Shown: positions 17,560 to 25,777 of the stretch, in pieces
Numbering within the stretch: position 1 is the first letter of the stretch
How the letters are laid out: each line of letters starts with the position of its first letter
Assembly (NCBI RefSeq): GCF_000426185.1
Contig: NZ_AUEW01000004.1
Coordinates: 248,001 to 312,000 of the forward strand
DNA: 64,000 bases
Direction: 5' to 3'
Origin: Cellulomonas sp. URHD0024
GTDB lineage: Bacteria > Actinomycetota > Actinomycetes > Actinomycetales > Cellulomonadaceae
Notes under the pieces: generated by a model
What the model saw: the letters and a program-made list of their open reading frames with translations, nothing else
The model's database searches: none
Told to the model about the DNA's origin: nothing
Position numbers and translations under genes: made by a program

Positions 17560-19056
17560 ATGTCGACCCAAGTCGTAGAAGAGACCACACACCGCTGGTG
17601 GGTTCTCGCCACCGTCGCCCTCGCGCAGCTCATGGTCGTGCTCGACGCGACCATCGTGAACATCGCCATGCCGTCGGCCCAGGCCGACCTCGGATTCAGC
17701 GACAACGACCGCCAGTGGGTGGTCACCGCGTACGCGCTCGCGTTCGGCAGCCTGCTGCTGCTCGGCGGGCGGCTGGCCGACATGTTCGGCCGCCGGCGCA
17801 TGTTCCTCATCGGCCTGGTCGGCTTCGCGGTCGCCTCGGCTCTCGGTGGCGCCGCGCAGAGCTTCGAGATGCTCGTCGGGGCCCGGGCGCTCCAGGGCGC
17901 CTTCGCCGCGGTCCTCGCACCCGCCGCCCTCTCCGTGCTGGTCACGACGTTCACCCAGCCCAAGGAGCGGGCGCGGGCCTTCGGCGTGTTCGGCGCGATC
18001 GCCGGCATGGGCGGCGCGATCGGCCTGATCCTCGGCGGCTTCCTCACGGAGAACTTCAACTGGCGCTGGAACCTCTACGTCAACGTGTTCATCGCGGCGA
18101 TCGCGTTCGTCGTGGGCAGCATCCTCCTGTCCAAGACGGTCGTGCGGCACCACAACCACCTGGACCTGTCGGGCATCCTGCTGGCGTCGGGCGGCCTGTT
18201 CCTGCTCGTGTTCGGGTTCTCCCAGGCCGAGCCCAAGGGCTGGGACTCGCCGGTCGTGTGGGGGTCCCTCGCCGTCAGCGTGATCCTGCTGGTCGGCTTC
18301 GTGATCCGGCAGCGCACCGCCAAGTTCCCGCTGCTGCCGCTGTCGATCGTCCAGGACCGCGACCGCGGCTCGTCGTTCCTCGCGATCCTCGTCGCCGGCT
18401 CCGGCATGTTCGGCGTCTTCCTCTTCCTCACCTACTACCTGCAGCTCACCAAGGCCTACTCGCCGATCCAGACGGGCTTCGCCTTCCTGCCGATGGTCGT
18501 CGCGATCGTCATCACCGCGCAACTGCAGACGAACCTCCTCGTCCCGCGGTTCGGGCCCAAGCTCATCGTCCCGTTCGGCATGGTGATGGGGGCCGGCGCG
18601 ATGCTCTGGTTCTCGCAGCTCACGGCGACCAGCGGCTACGGGCACGTGCTGCTCGGCCTGGTCGCGATGGGCATCGGGATGGGCTCGATCATGCCGCCGT
18701 CCTTCCAGGCGGCCACCCTCGGCGTGCCCCGCTCGTCGGCGGGCGCCGCCTCGGCGATGGTCTCGACGAGCCAACAGGTCGGTGGCGCGATCGGTACGGC
18801 CCTCCTGAACACGATCGCCGCGACCGCCGCCACCGCGTACGTCGCCGACCACCAGCCCGCGGGGCCGGAGGTCATGGCTGCCGGTGCGATCCACTCGTTC
18901 TCCGTGGCCTACACGTGGGCCGCAGGCATCTTCGTGCTCGGGGCGATCCTGACCGCGACCCTGTTCCGGACACGCGCGGACCGGGCCGCCCGGCTCGAGG
19001 CCGCCGCACCGGCCGCCGACGCCTCCGCTGAGGAGGCGCCCGCGCTCGCGCACTGA
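17560..19056 (+). CDS. MFS drug exporter, DHA2 (EmrB/QacA) family
   Basis: A 498-residue proton-driven exporter with about 14 membrane helices. Helix 1 has the DHA2 motif LMVVLDATIVNIAMPSAQ, and the loop after helix 2 has motif A, GGRLADMFGRRR. The helix 5 motif GPxxGG is present in altered form as GGAIGLILGGF, followed by FNWRWNLYVNV. The start was set at the ATG of MSTQVVEET; the open frame continues upstream through the operator region. It likely pumps out lipophilic drugs or a self-made compound under control of the divergent TetR gene. Confidence 0.9.
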   Translation: MSTQVVEETTHRWWVLATVALAQLMVVLDATIVNIAMPSAQADLGFSDNDRQWVVTAYALAFGSLLLLGGRLADMFGRRRMFLIGLVGFAVASALGGAAQSFEMLVGARALQGAFAAVLAPAALSVLVTTFTQPKERARAFGVFGAIAGMGGAIGLILGGFLTENFNWRWNLYVNVFIAAIAFVVGSILLSKTVVRHHNHLDLSGILLASGGLFLLVFGFSQAEPKGWDSPVVWGSLAVSVILLVGFVIRQRTAKFPLLPLSIVQDRDRGSSFLAILVAGSGMFGVFLFLTYYLQLTKAYSPIQTGFAFLPMVVAIVITAQLQTNLLVPRFGPKLIVPFGMVMGAGAMLWFSQLTATSGYGHVLLGLVAMGIGMGSIMPPSFQAATLGVPRSSAGAASAMVSTSQQVGGAIGTALLNTIAATAATAYVADHQPAGPEVMAAGAIHSFSVAYTWAAGIFVLGAILTATLFRTRADRAARLEAAAPAADASAEEAPALAH

Positions 19057-19067
19057 GCCCGACACTG

Positions 19068-19110
19068 CAGCGCCCCCGCCCGGCACGATCGGTCGGGGGC
19101 GCTGCTTTGT
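19068..19110 (+). terminator. Rho-independent-like terminator
   Basis: CAGCGCCCCCG and CGGGGGCGCTG form a perfect 11-bp stem around a 15-nt loop, followed by CTTTGT. It begins 11 bp after the exporter stop codon. Confidence 0.75.
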
Positions 19111-19280
19111 CCCGACGGCTGCGGGAGGCTCGGGGTGCGGAAGGTCGCTCGCCGATCGAGACGGATCGCAGGTCCTTGCCGCCTGGTTCCCGTGCGCTTG
19201 CCCTGACGTCCCTGTGAGATTCACCCGCCCGACACCCGGGCATCGCCCGGTCGTCGGATCGCCCGCCTTCACTCGAACGT

Positions 19281-21509
19281 ATGAGAAGAACCGCAGCGCT
19301 CACCGTCCTGGCGACGGCCCTCACGGTCGCCCTCCTCACCCCGGCCCCGGCGTTGGCGGGCGGTCACGACGACCGGCCCGGTCGCCGGACGATCACCCAG
19401 CCGACCCTCGTCGCCCGCGCGACGCTGTCCGCCGACTACCTCGCCCCGGGCCCGCCCTCCGGCGCGCTGGCAACCCCGGCCAACGGACGGCAGGGCCCGT
19501 TCCCCGGTCAGGTCATCCCCGGGTTCTCCGCCATGATCGACGCCGGTGACGGCACGTTCTGGGCCCTGCCCGACAACGGCTTCGGTGCCAAGTCGAACTC
19601 GGCCGACTACCTGCTCCGGCTCTACCACGTCACGCCCAGGTGGCAGACGGCCGCCGGCGGTGACGGGCAGATCCAGGTCGACGACTTCCTGGCGCTGCGC
19701 GACCCCGACCATCGCATCGACTTCCCGATCGTCAACGCTGCGACATCGGACCGCCTCCTGACCGGCGCGGACTTCGACGTCGAGTCCGTGGTGCGCGTCA
19801 AGGACGGCAGCTTCTGGATCGGCGAGGAGTTCGGGCCGTTCCTCCTGCACGTCGACCGGACCGGAAAGCTGCTGGCGGCGCCGGTGCCGTTCCCGGCCGC
19901 GAAGTCGCCGCAGAACCCCTACCTCCAGCCGGGGGAGACGCCTCGGCTCAAGGGCAGCAACGGATTCGAGGCCATGGCCGGCTCGCGCGACGGCCGCTTC
20001 CTCTACCCGATCACCGAGGGAGCGTTCGTCGACGACCCGGTGCTGCGCCGCCGCACGATCTCCGAGTTCGACACGGCCATCAATCGCTACACCGGCCGCA
20101 CCTGGGACTACCAGACGGACCAGGACGCCAACCTCGCCTCCGACGCCTTCATGACCGGCCCCCACGAGATGCTCGTCGCCGAGCGCGACAACTTCCAGGG
20201 CGAGGCGTCCGTCATCAAGCGGGTCTACCGGATCGACCTGAACAAGGTCGACGCCGACGGGTTCGTCGAGAAGTCGTTCGTGCTGGACGCGCTGAAGATC
20301 GCCAACCCCGACCACCTCGGCGCCGGTGACGGCTACGGCACCGACGACCCGTTCTCCCTGCCGGTGCAGTCGTTCGAGACCATCGTGCAGCTGCACGACG
20401 GGCGCCTGCTCATCGCCAACGACAACAACTACCCAGGCAATGCCGCCCGCATCCCGGGGACGCCGGACGACACGGAGCTGGACATCGTCGACCTGCGCCA
20501 CGTGCGAGCACAGCACCCGAGCGACGTCACCGTGATCGGGCACCGGGGCGCCAGCGGCTACCGACCGGAGCACACGCTCGCGTCGTACGAGCTGGCGATC
20601 CGGCTGTGCGCCGACTACATCGAGCCGGACCTCGTCTCGACGAAGGACCGGGTGCTCGTCGCTCGGCACGAGAACGAGATCGGCGGCACCACGGACGTCG
20701 CCGACCACCCCGAGTTCGCGGCCCGCAAGGCCACGAAGACGATCGACGGGCACAGCATCACGGGCTGGTTCACCGAGGACTTCACGCTCGCCGAGCTCAA
20801 GACCCTGCGCGCCAAGGAGCGCCTGCCTCAGGTGCGGCCCGCCAACGCGACCTTCGACAAGCTGTACGAGATCCCGACGTTCGACGAGGTGCTCGACCTC
20901 GCGCGGCACTCACTCACCTGCGACGGCAAGCCGGTCGGTGTCTACCCCGAGACCAAGCACCCGACGTACTTCGACTCGGTCGGGCTGTCGCTCGAGGAGC
21001 CGCTGCTCGCGCAGCTCGCCGCCAACGGCCTCGACGGGCGCCGGTCCCCGGTGTTCATCCAGAGCTTCGAGACCGGCAACCTGCGCCAGCTCCACACGCT
21101 GACGCACCTCCCGCTCGTCCAGCTGGTCGACTGCTCGGGCGCGCCCTACGACCTGGTCGCGTCCGGTGACCCCCGGACCTACAAGGACCTCGTCACCAAG
21201 AAGGGGCTCGAGCAGATCTCCCGCTACGCCGACGGCGTCGGGCTCTGCAAGGACCTGATGATCCCGCGCAACCCGGACGGCACGCTCGCTGCGCCGACGA
21301 CAGTCATCCACGACACGCACCGCGTCGGCCTCGTGGTGCACGGCTGGACCTTCCGCCGGGAGAACCAGTTCCTGCCGGCCGAGTTCCGCAGCAACGCGGA
21401 CCCGAACGCGGTCGGTGACCTGGCCGGCGAGGTGCGCGTCTTCCAGGCGGCCGGGATCGACGGTGTCTTCAGCGACAACCCCGACATCGCCTCGGGCGCC
21501 GTCGGCTGA
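19281..21509 (+). CDS. Secreted phytase-like esterase/glycerophosphodiesterase fusion
   Basis: A 742-residue exported protein. Residues 1-26 form a Sec signal peptide ending in ALA-GG. Residues about 45-400 match the 'esterase-like activity of phytase' beta-propeller domain (FSAMIDAGDGTFWALPDNGFG, FWIGEEFGPFLLHVD, NGFEAMAGSRDGRFLYPITEG). From about residue 420 a GDPD-type TIM barrel begins with GHRGASGYRPEHT, then IEPDLVSTKD and ARHENEI, the usual catalytic His-Glu-Asp set, closing with GVFSDNPDIA. The product could release phosphate or glycerol phosphate from organic phosphates outside the cell. It is a single-gene unit between terminators. Confidence 0.88.
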   Translation: MRRTAALTVLATALTVALLTPAPALAGGHDDRPGRRTITQPTLVARATLSADYLAPGPPSGALATPANGRQGPFPGQVIPGFSAMIDAGDGTFWALPDNGFGAKSNSADYLLRLYHVTPRWQTAAGGDGQIQVDDFLALRDPDHRIDFPIVNAATSDRLLTGADFDVESVVRVKDGSFWIGEEFGPFLLHVDRTGKLLAAPVPFPAAKSPQNPYLQPGETPRLKGSNGFEAMAGSRDGRFLYPITEGAFVDDPVLRRRTISEFDTAINRYTGRTWDYQTDQDANLASDAFMTGPHEMLVAERDNFQGEASVIKRVYRIDLNKVDADGFVEKSFVLDALKIANPDHLGAGDGYGTDDPFSLPVQSFETIVQLHDGRLLIANDNNYPGNAARIPGTPDDTELDIVDLRHVRAQHPSDVTVIGHRGASGYRPEHTLASYELAIRLCADYIEPDLVSTKDRVLVARHENEIGGTTDVADHPEFAARKATKTIDGHSITGWFTEDFTLAELKTLRAKERLPQVRPANATFDKLYEIPTFDEVLDLARHSLTCDGKPVGVYPETKHPTYFDSVGLSLEEPLLAQLAANGLDGRRSPVFIQSFETGNLRQLHTLTHLPLVQLVDCSGAPYDLVASGDPRTYKDLVTKKGLEQISRYADGVGLCKDLMIPRNPDGTLAAPTTVIHDTHRVGLVVHGWTFRRENQFLPAEFRSNADPNAVGDLAGEVRVFQAAGIDGVFSDNPDIASGAVG

Positions 21510-21530
21510 TCCACCCACCCAGGCGGACGG

Positions 21531-21604
21531 CCCTCCCCGATCCGATCAGCAGGTGGTCCTTCGCGGGCCGTTGTGCGGATCCGGTCGGGGAGCGCCGTCC
21601 GCCT
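21531..21604. terminator. Long bidirectional terminator hairpin
   Basis: AGGCGGACGG pairs with CCGTCCGCCT (10 bp), and inside it CTCCCCGA pairs with TCGGGGAG (8 bp). It fills the gap between two convergent genes and could stop transcription from both sides. On the plus strand the stem is followed by TT only. Confidence 0.7.
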
Positions 21605-21619
21605 TGCCGCGGCCGGGCA

Positions 21620-22012
21620 TCACGGACCGAGCAGCTCGACGAGCCGTGTCAGGACGGGCTGCCACGCGTCGTCGGCGTCGTCGGCACCCTCGAGCTCGTC
21701 GACCTCCAGCCGGACCGTGCAGCCGTCCGAGTCCGGCGTGATCAGCCAGGTCAGGTAGACCGGTGGGTCGTCGGCTGCGCCTTGCAGCACGTACGAGAGC
21801 CGCTGTTCGAGGCGGCAGCACAGGACCTGCCCCTTCAGGGCGTGCCCGAGGGGGTGGGCGGCATGCACCGCGGCCTGGTCGGCCCACGACGAGACGAGCG
21901 CCAACCCGTAGAGGTAGGTGGGTGTCTGCTCCGGATCGATCAGCGCCGACCACACACGCCCGGCGGTGGCACGGGTGCGACACTCGTACGCACGGCTGAC
22001 CAGCTCGTCCAT
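21620..22012 (-). CDS. SRPBCC (START-like) domain protein
   Basis: A 130-residue protein of the SRPBCC/AHSA1-like fold, a hydrophobic-pocket domain. Marks are the N-terminal YECRTRATAGRVWSALIDPEQTPTYLYGLAL and the C-terminal DDAWQPVLTRLVELLG helix. Between them are strands such as RLSYVLQG and CTVRLEVDEL. Ligand and role are unknown. The start ATG of MDELVSRAY has AGGAGG 8 nt upstream; two in-frame ATGs further upstream lack such a site. Its 3' end faces the terminator shared with the phytase-like gene. Confidence 0.75.
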   Translation of the reverse strand: MDELVSRAYECRTRATAGRVWSALIDPEQTPTYLYGLALVSSWADQAAVHAAHPLGHALKGQVLCCRLEQRLSYVLQGAADDPPVYLTWLITPDSDGCTVRLEVDELEGADDADDAWQPVLTRLVELLGP

Positions 22013-22144
22013 CAGCGCGCCCCTCCTCATCGAGTGACCCGCCACATGATGCCGCACGGTGCCCGCTCGACGAGGGTGAACTTCAGGTCCGACGCTCGCA
22101 GAGGAGTGTTCTCGGCGGTGGACCGCCGGAGGGCAGCGGCTCGG

Positions 22145-22189
22145 CGGGCGGGGCCGGGGGGCGTCTGCCCCCCCCGGAACCCCCGCCCG
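22145..22189. terminator. G/C-tract hairpin
   Basis: CGGGCGGGG pairs with CCCCGCCCG, and inside it a G6 tract faces a C8 tract. It lies downstream of the minus-strand hexapeptide gene and upstream of the SRPBCC gene, and probably ends the former transcript. Confidence 0.5.
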
Positions 22190-22219
22190 CGGGTCCCTCG
22201 ACGTCCGGACGGGCTGGTG

Positions 22220-22645
22220 CTACGCCGCCAGCCCTTCATCGCCGCGGCGGGTGCGGCGACGGCCCGGGACCACCGCGTGGTCGTCGACGATCGTGTCCTC
22301 CTCGATCCGCGCCCCCATCTCGACGACGACGCCGGCGCCCAGTCGCGCCCGGCTGCCGATCCGGGCGCGGTCGCCCACGCGTGACCCCCGTCCGACGTGC
22401 ACGTGCGCCCCGACGGTGACGTCAGCCCCGACGGACACGTCGCGGTCGATCCAGCTCCACTCGTCCACCCGCGTCTGGTCGCCGACGGTCGCGCCAGCCT
22501 CGACGTAGGCGGTCCGGGCGATCGTCGCCTCTGCGCTCACCCGGGCGCCCGGCGAGACGAGCCCGCCGCCCCTCGCGTGCCGGTCGTAGCGCACCATGCT
22601 GCCGTTGTCGTCCTCGAACTCGACCCGGCCCTTCCTTGTCGACAT
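22220..22645 (-). CDS. Hexapeptide-repeat (left-handed beta-helix) protein
   Basis: A 141-residue protein made largely of imperfect six-residue turns of the left-handed beta-helix type (VSPGARVSAEATI, YVEAGATVGDQTRV, VSVGADVTVGAHVHV, RVGDRARIGSRARL, VVEMGARIEEDTIV). Such helices occur in acyltransferases and gamma-carbonic anhydrases. Here there is no clear acyltransferase or metal-binding triad, so it may be only a structural or binding domain. A basic tail (PGRRRTRRGDEG) follows. The ATG of MSTRKGRVEF was chosen because of GAGGACGAGG just upstream; another ATG 12 codons earlier (22681) is possible. Confidence 0.65.
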   Translation of the reverse strand: MSTRKGRVEFEDDNGSMVRYDRHARGGGLVSPGARVSAEATIARTAYVEAGATVGDQTRVDEWSWIDRDVSVGADVTVGAHVHVGRGSRVGDRARIGSRARLGAGVVVEMGARIEEDTIVDDHAVVPGRRRTRRGDEGLAA

Positions 22646-22716
22646 CTCCACCTCGTCCTCAGAATCGTTCTCGTATGACATAACAGACGCACGGTCGAGT
22701 CGATTCCTCCGGGCAA

Positions 22717-23910
22717 TCAGTCGGGGAGCTGCGGCGTGGCGAACCCCTCGCCGGTGCGCAGGAGGCTGGCGCGCCGCAGCGCCGAGGTGCCGAAGCGCGC
22801 CGAGACGCCGTCGAGCGCGGCGTCGAGACCGCTGCGGTCGGGGCCGTCCAGGGGGAGCACCATCTGGTAGAACTCGTCGGACTCGAGACCCGTGAGCGCG
22901 ATGCCGACGAGCGTGATGCCGCGGGACCGGATGAGCGGGCCGGCGGCGTCCAGCAGCAGCAGCGCGGCCGTGGCGATGTCCTCGCCCGACGCCGTCGCCT
23001 GCGGCATGGACCGCGACCGGGTGGCCTTCGTGTAGTCCTCGAAGCGCAGGCGCAGGACGACCGTGCGGGCGGTGCGGTGACCGGTGCGCATCCGCCGGCA
23101 GACCCGGTCCACCAGTCCCAGCAGCGCGGCGCGGACGAAGGCGTCCTGGTGGGGACCGTGGCCGATCGCGCGCTGCGCACCGATCGACCCGCGAGGCCGC
23201 CCGGTGATCACCGTGGCCGGAGTCTGCCCGTGCACGACCGCGTAGAGGTGCCGCCCGGCCGCCGGACCGAGCGTTCCCGCGAGCACGGACTGCGGGAGCG
23301 CCGCGACGTCGCCCGCGGTCCGCAGGCCGTACGCGTGGAGCTTGGCGGCCGTGATCTCGCCGACCCCCCACAGCTGCTCGAGCGGCAGCGGGTAGAGGAA
23401 CGCCTCCTCGGCGTCCGGCGGGACCAGCAGCAGGCCGTCCGGCTTGGCCACCCGGCTGGCGACCTTGGCCAGGAACGGGGTGCGGGCCACGCCGACCGTG
23501 ATGGGCAGGCCGACCTCGTCGAGGACCCACGTCCGCAGCCGCGCGCCGATCTCGATCGGCGGGACGTCGATGCGGTGCAGTCCGGCGACGTCGAGGAACG
23601 CCTCGTCGATCGAGACGCCCTGCACCTGCGGCGTCGTACGGCGGAACAGCTCGAACACCGCTTTGCTCGCCTCGACGTACGCGTCGAACCGTGGCCGGAC
23701 GATGATCAGGTTGGGGCACAGGGCGCGCGCCTGCCGGCCGCCCATGGCGGTGCGCACGCCCCGCCGCTTGGCCTCGTAGGAGGCCGCGAGCACGACGCCG
23801 CCGCCGACCGCGACCGGTCGTCCGCGAAGGCGGGGGTCGTCGCGTTGCTCGACGGAGGCGTAGAACGCGTCGAGGTCGGCGTGCAGGATGGTCGATCGTC
23901 TCTCGGGCAC
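22717..23910 (-). CDS. dinB: DNA polymerase IV, SOS-controlled
   Basis: A 397-residue Y-family translesion polymerase. The catalytic acids are in ILHADLDAFYASVEQ near the N-terminus and in VSIDEAFLDVAG near residue 105. The helix-hairpin-helix segment LWGVGEITAAKLHAYGL and the little-finger domain follow. There is no clear C-terminal clamp-binding motif; the end reads TGEGFATPQLPD. The start is the GTG of VPERRSTILHAD; a longer open frame upstream overlaps unrelated sequence. A LexA box covers this start codon, which suggests SOS induction and perhaps a leaderless or very short-leader transcript. Confidence 0.92.
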   Translation of the reverse strand: MPERRSTILHADLDAFYASVEQRDDPRLRGRPVAVGGGVVLAASYEAKRRGVRTAMGGRQARALCPNLIIVRPRFDAYVEASKAVFELFRRTTPQVQGVSIDEAFLDVAGLHRIDVPPIEIGARLRTWVLDEVGLPITVGVARTPFLAKVASRVAKPDGLLLVPPDAEEAFLYPLPLEQLWGVGEITAAKLHAYGLRTAGDVAALPQSVLAGTLGPAAGRHLYAVVHGQTPATVITGRPRGSIGAQRAIGHGPHQDAFVRAALLGLVDRVCRRMRTGHRTARTVVLRLRFEDYTKATRSRSMPQATASGEDIATAALLLLDAAGPLIRSRGITLVGIALTGLESDEFYQMVLPLDGPDRSGLDAALDGVSARFGTSALRRASLLRTGEGFATPQLPD

Positions 23911-23924
23911 GAACGTATGTTCGA
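23909..23924. promoter_or_regulatory. LexA (SOS) box over the dinB start
   Basis: ACGAACGTATGTTCGA matches the Gram-positive/actinobacterial SOS consensus TCGAAC-N4-GTTCGA at 11 of 12 fixed positions when read on the dinB strand. Its last bases overlap the GTG start codon of dinB. Confidence 0.8.
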
Positions 23925-23956
23925 CCCGACCACTGACATCGGACGACCGGCTGGGA

Positions 23957-23993
23957 CCCGGCTCCCCGTGCACGGCGAGCCGGGCGCCGGCTC
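23957..23993. terminator. Hairpin after the nar operon
   Basis: GAGCCGG-GCG-CCGGCTC (23977-23993) and an alternative pairing CCCGGCTC/GAGCCGGG (23957-23984) lie directly past the DUF2249 stop codon on the minus strand. They likely end the nar transcript before dinB. Confidence 0.5.
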
Positions 23994-24296
23994 CTACCCG
24001 AGGCGGGTGAGCCTGACGTGCCAGGCGTCGGGGCCGTCGACGAGGACCTCGACGTCGATCTCGGCGCGCTCGCGCAGCTGCGCGATGAGCGGCCGCGGCA
24101 GGTGCGGCGCGACGAGGACCAAGGACCCGCCGCGGGGGATGGCCGAGAACGCGCCGAAGACGGCGGCGTGCCGGATCGCGTGCGGGATCGGCCGCACGTC
24201 GAGGACGGGGTCGGCCTCGTCGTGACCTCCGCACCCGCACGAGTGCGGTTCGGCGGGCTGGGGGGCGGCGAGGATCTCGACGTGCTCGGCGGACAT
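23994..24296 (-). CDS. DUF2249 protein of the nar operon
   Basis: A 100-residue protein of the DUF2249 family: LDVRPIPHAIRHAAVFGAFSAIPRGGSLVLVAPHLPRPLIAQL, the TusA-like alpha/beta fold often found beside nitrate, nitrite or NO genes. Its extra N-terminal part carries a His/Cys cluster, HSCGCGGHDEADP, that could bind a metal or haem. It is the last gene after narI, with a 27-bp gap and a GGAGAG ribosome site. The exact role is unknown; neighbours suggest help in maturation of, or protection during, nitrate respiration. Confidence 0.75.
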   Translation of the reverse strand: MSAEHVEILAAPQPAEPHSCGCGGHDEADPVLDVRPIPHAIRHAAVFGAFSAIPRGGSLVLVAPHLPRPLIAQLRERAEIDVEVLVDGPDAWHVRLTRLG

Positions 24297-24323
24297 GGGT
24301 CTCTCCTTCGGTTGGGGACGGGT

Positions 24324-25073
24324 TCAGCGGGGTGCGCCAGGGCGCTCGGCGCGCTCCCAGCCAGGGCGGGGGCCTCGGCTGCCGAGGCCGTGGGCGTCAC
24401 GGGTCCGGTAGACGATGTACGGCCGGGTGAGGTAGCCGAGCGGCGCCGAGAACACGTGGACGAGCCGGGTGAACGGCCACAGCGCGAACAGGCCGAGGGC
24501 GCACAGGATGTGCAGCTGGAACGCCAGCGGGACGTGAGCCATGAGCGCCGGGTCGGGCTGGAACGTGAGCAGGCTGCGGATCCACGGGGAGATGGAGCCG
24601 CGGTAGTCGTAGGCGTCGCCCAGCAGCTGGAACATCACGGTCGCCGTCGTGCCGAACAGGAGCACCGCGCTCAGAACCACGTACATGAGCTTGTCCATGC
24701 GCGTCGTCGCGAGGAACACCGGACCGACGGTGCGCCGTCGGTAGACGAGGATCGCCAGCCCGGCGAGCGTGAGCACGGCCGCGACCGTCCCCCCGAGCGT
24801 GGCGACGAGGTGGTAGGCGTGCTCCTGCACACCGACGGCCTCCAGCCAGGCGCGGGGGATCAGCAGCCCGACCACGTGCCCGCCGATCACCATGAGGATC
24901 CCGACGTGGAACATGGGCGAGCCGGCCCGCAGCAGGCGCGACTCGTAGACCTGGGACGAGCGGGTGGTCCAGCCGAAGCGGTCGTACCGGTACCGCCACA
25001 GGTGGCCGACGACGAACACCGTGCCTGCGAGATAGGGCAGGACCACCCAGAGCAGGATGTCGCGGGTACTCAT
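24324..25073 (-). CDS. narI: Respiratory nitrate reductase, gamma subunit
   Basis: A 249-residue membrane cytochrome b that takes electrons from quinol and passes them to NarH. Five hydrophobic helices are visible, starting with ILLWVVLPYLAGTVFVVGHLWRY. Haem-ligand histidines are in the FHVGILMVIGGHVVGLLIP helix and in the pair VPLAFQLHILCALGLFALWPFTRLVH. The ATG overlaps the narJ stop as ATGA. The length is slightly above the E. coli protein (225 residues) because of a polar C-terminal tail. Confidence 0.93.
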   Translation of the reverse strand: MSTRDILLWVVLPYLAGTVFVVGHLWRYRYDRFGWTTRSSQVYESRLLRAGSPMFHVGILMVIGGHVVGLLIPRAWLEAVGVQEHAYHLVATLGGTVAAVLTLAGLAILVYRRRTVGPVFLATTRMDKLMYVVLSAVLLFGTTATVMFQLLGDAYDYRGSISPWIRSLLTFQPDPALMAHVPLAFQLHILCALGLFALWPFTRLVHVFSAPLGYLTRPYIVYRTRDAHGLGSRGPRPGWERAERPGAPR

Positions 25074-25777
25074 GCCGGTACCTCCGAGCGGACGGTGGGG
25101 AAGGGGAGCAGCGGGGCGGACAGCCCGACGGTCTCGGACGGTGGGCCGGACGAGACGAGCTCGGCGAACCGTGCCGCCGTGGCCTCGTCGACGGCGGGCA
25201 GCGTGAGGCAGACCGCGTCGAGGACCTCGGCGTAGGGCGTCTGCACGTGGTGCAGCGCCGAGCGCAGGAGCTCGATCCCGGCGCGGTGGCTGCCGAGCAG
25301 GGTGTCCGCCACAGCGCTCTGCTCGTGGGACTGCTCCCGCGACGACAGCTCCAGGACCGTCGGCAGGTAGTCGGGCAGCTCGTCGTCCCGCGGCACCCAC
25401 CCGCACGCGCGATAGGCCTCGACGAACGTCACCAGCGCCATGCCTCGGCGACGGGTGTCGCCCGCCGCGTAGTAGGTCAGGTACAGGGCGCACCGGCGGC
25501 GCAGGTCGAACGTCTCGACGTAGTGGGCCTGCTGGGCGTCCAGGTCGAGCGCGTCGGCCGCGTCGAGGTAGCGCGCGAACGCGGCGGCGACCGGGTCGGA
25601 CAGGATGCCGGTCGCATCCCGCAGGAGGGCGTGCCGGTCGCGCAGCTCCTGTGTCGGGTACTCCAGCAGCAGGGACGCGGCCATGTGCGCGACGGCGCGC
25701 TCCCGTGGGTGCGCGTCGACGGCCTCGAGGAACGGCAGCGACGGGGCTTTGCCGATGCCTGTGCGGCGGCGGCTCAT
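25070..25777 (-). CDS. narJ: Nitrate reductase assembly chaperone
   Basis: A 235-residue NarJ chaperone, needed for molybdenum cofactor insertion into NarG. The family core is visible as HMAASLLLEYPTQELRDR, then YVETFDLRRRCALYLTYYAAGDTRRRGMALV and LPDYLPTVLELSS. It is cytoplasmic. It overlaps both narH (upstream) and narI (downstream) by 4 nt, so the three are translated in a chain. Confidence 0.93.
   Translation of the reverse strand: MSRRRTGIGKAPSLPFLEAVDAHPRERAVAHMAASLLLEYPTQELRDRHALLRDATGILSDPVAAAFARYLDAADALDLDAQQAHYVETFDLRRRCALYLTYYAAGDTRRRGMALVTFVEAYRACGWVPRDDELPDYLPTVLELSSREQSHEQSAVADTLLGSHRAGIELLRSALHHVQTPYAEVLDAVCLTLPAVDEATAARFAELVSSGPPSETVGLSAPLLPFPTVRSEVPA

Noticed and set aside
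22220..24400. A 726-residue minus-strand frame through dinB into the hexapeptide protein
   Set aside because: Only the last 141 residues have coding signs; the rest is an out-of-phase reading of dinB.
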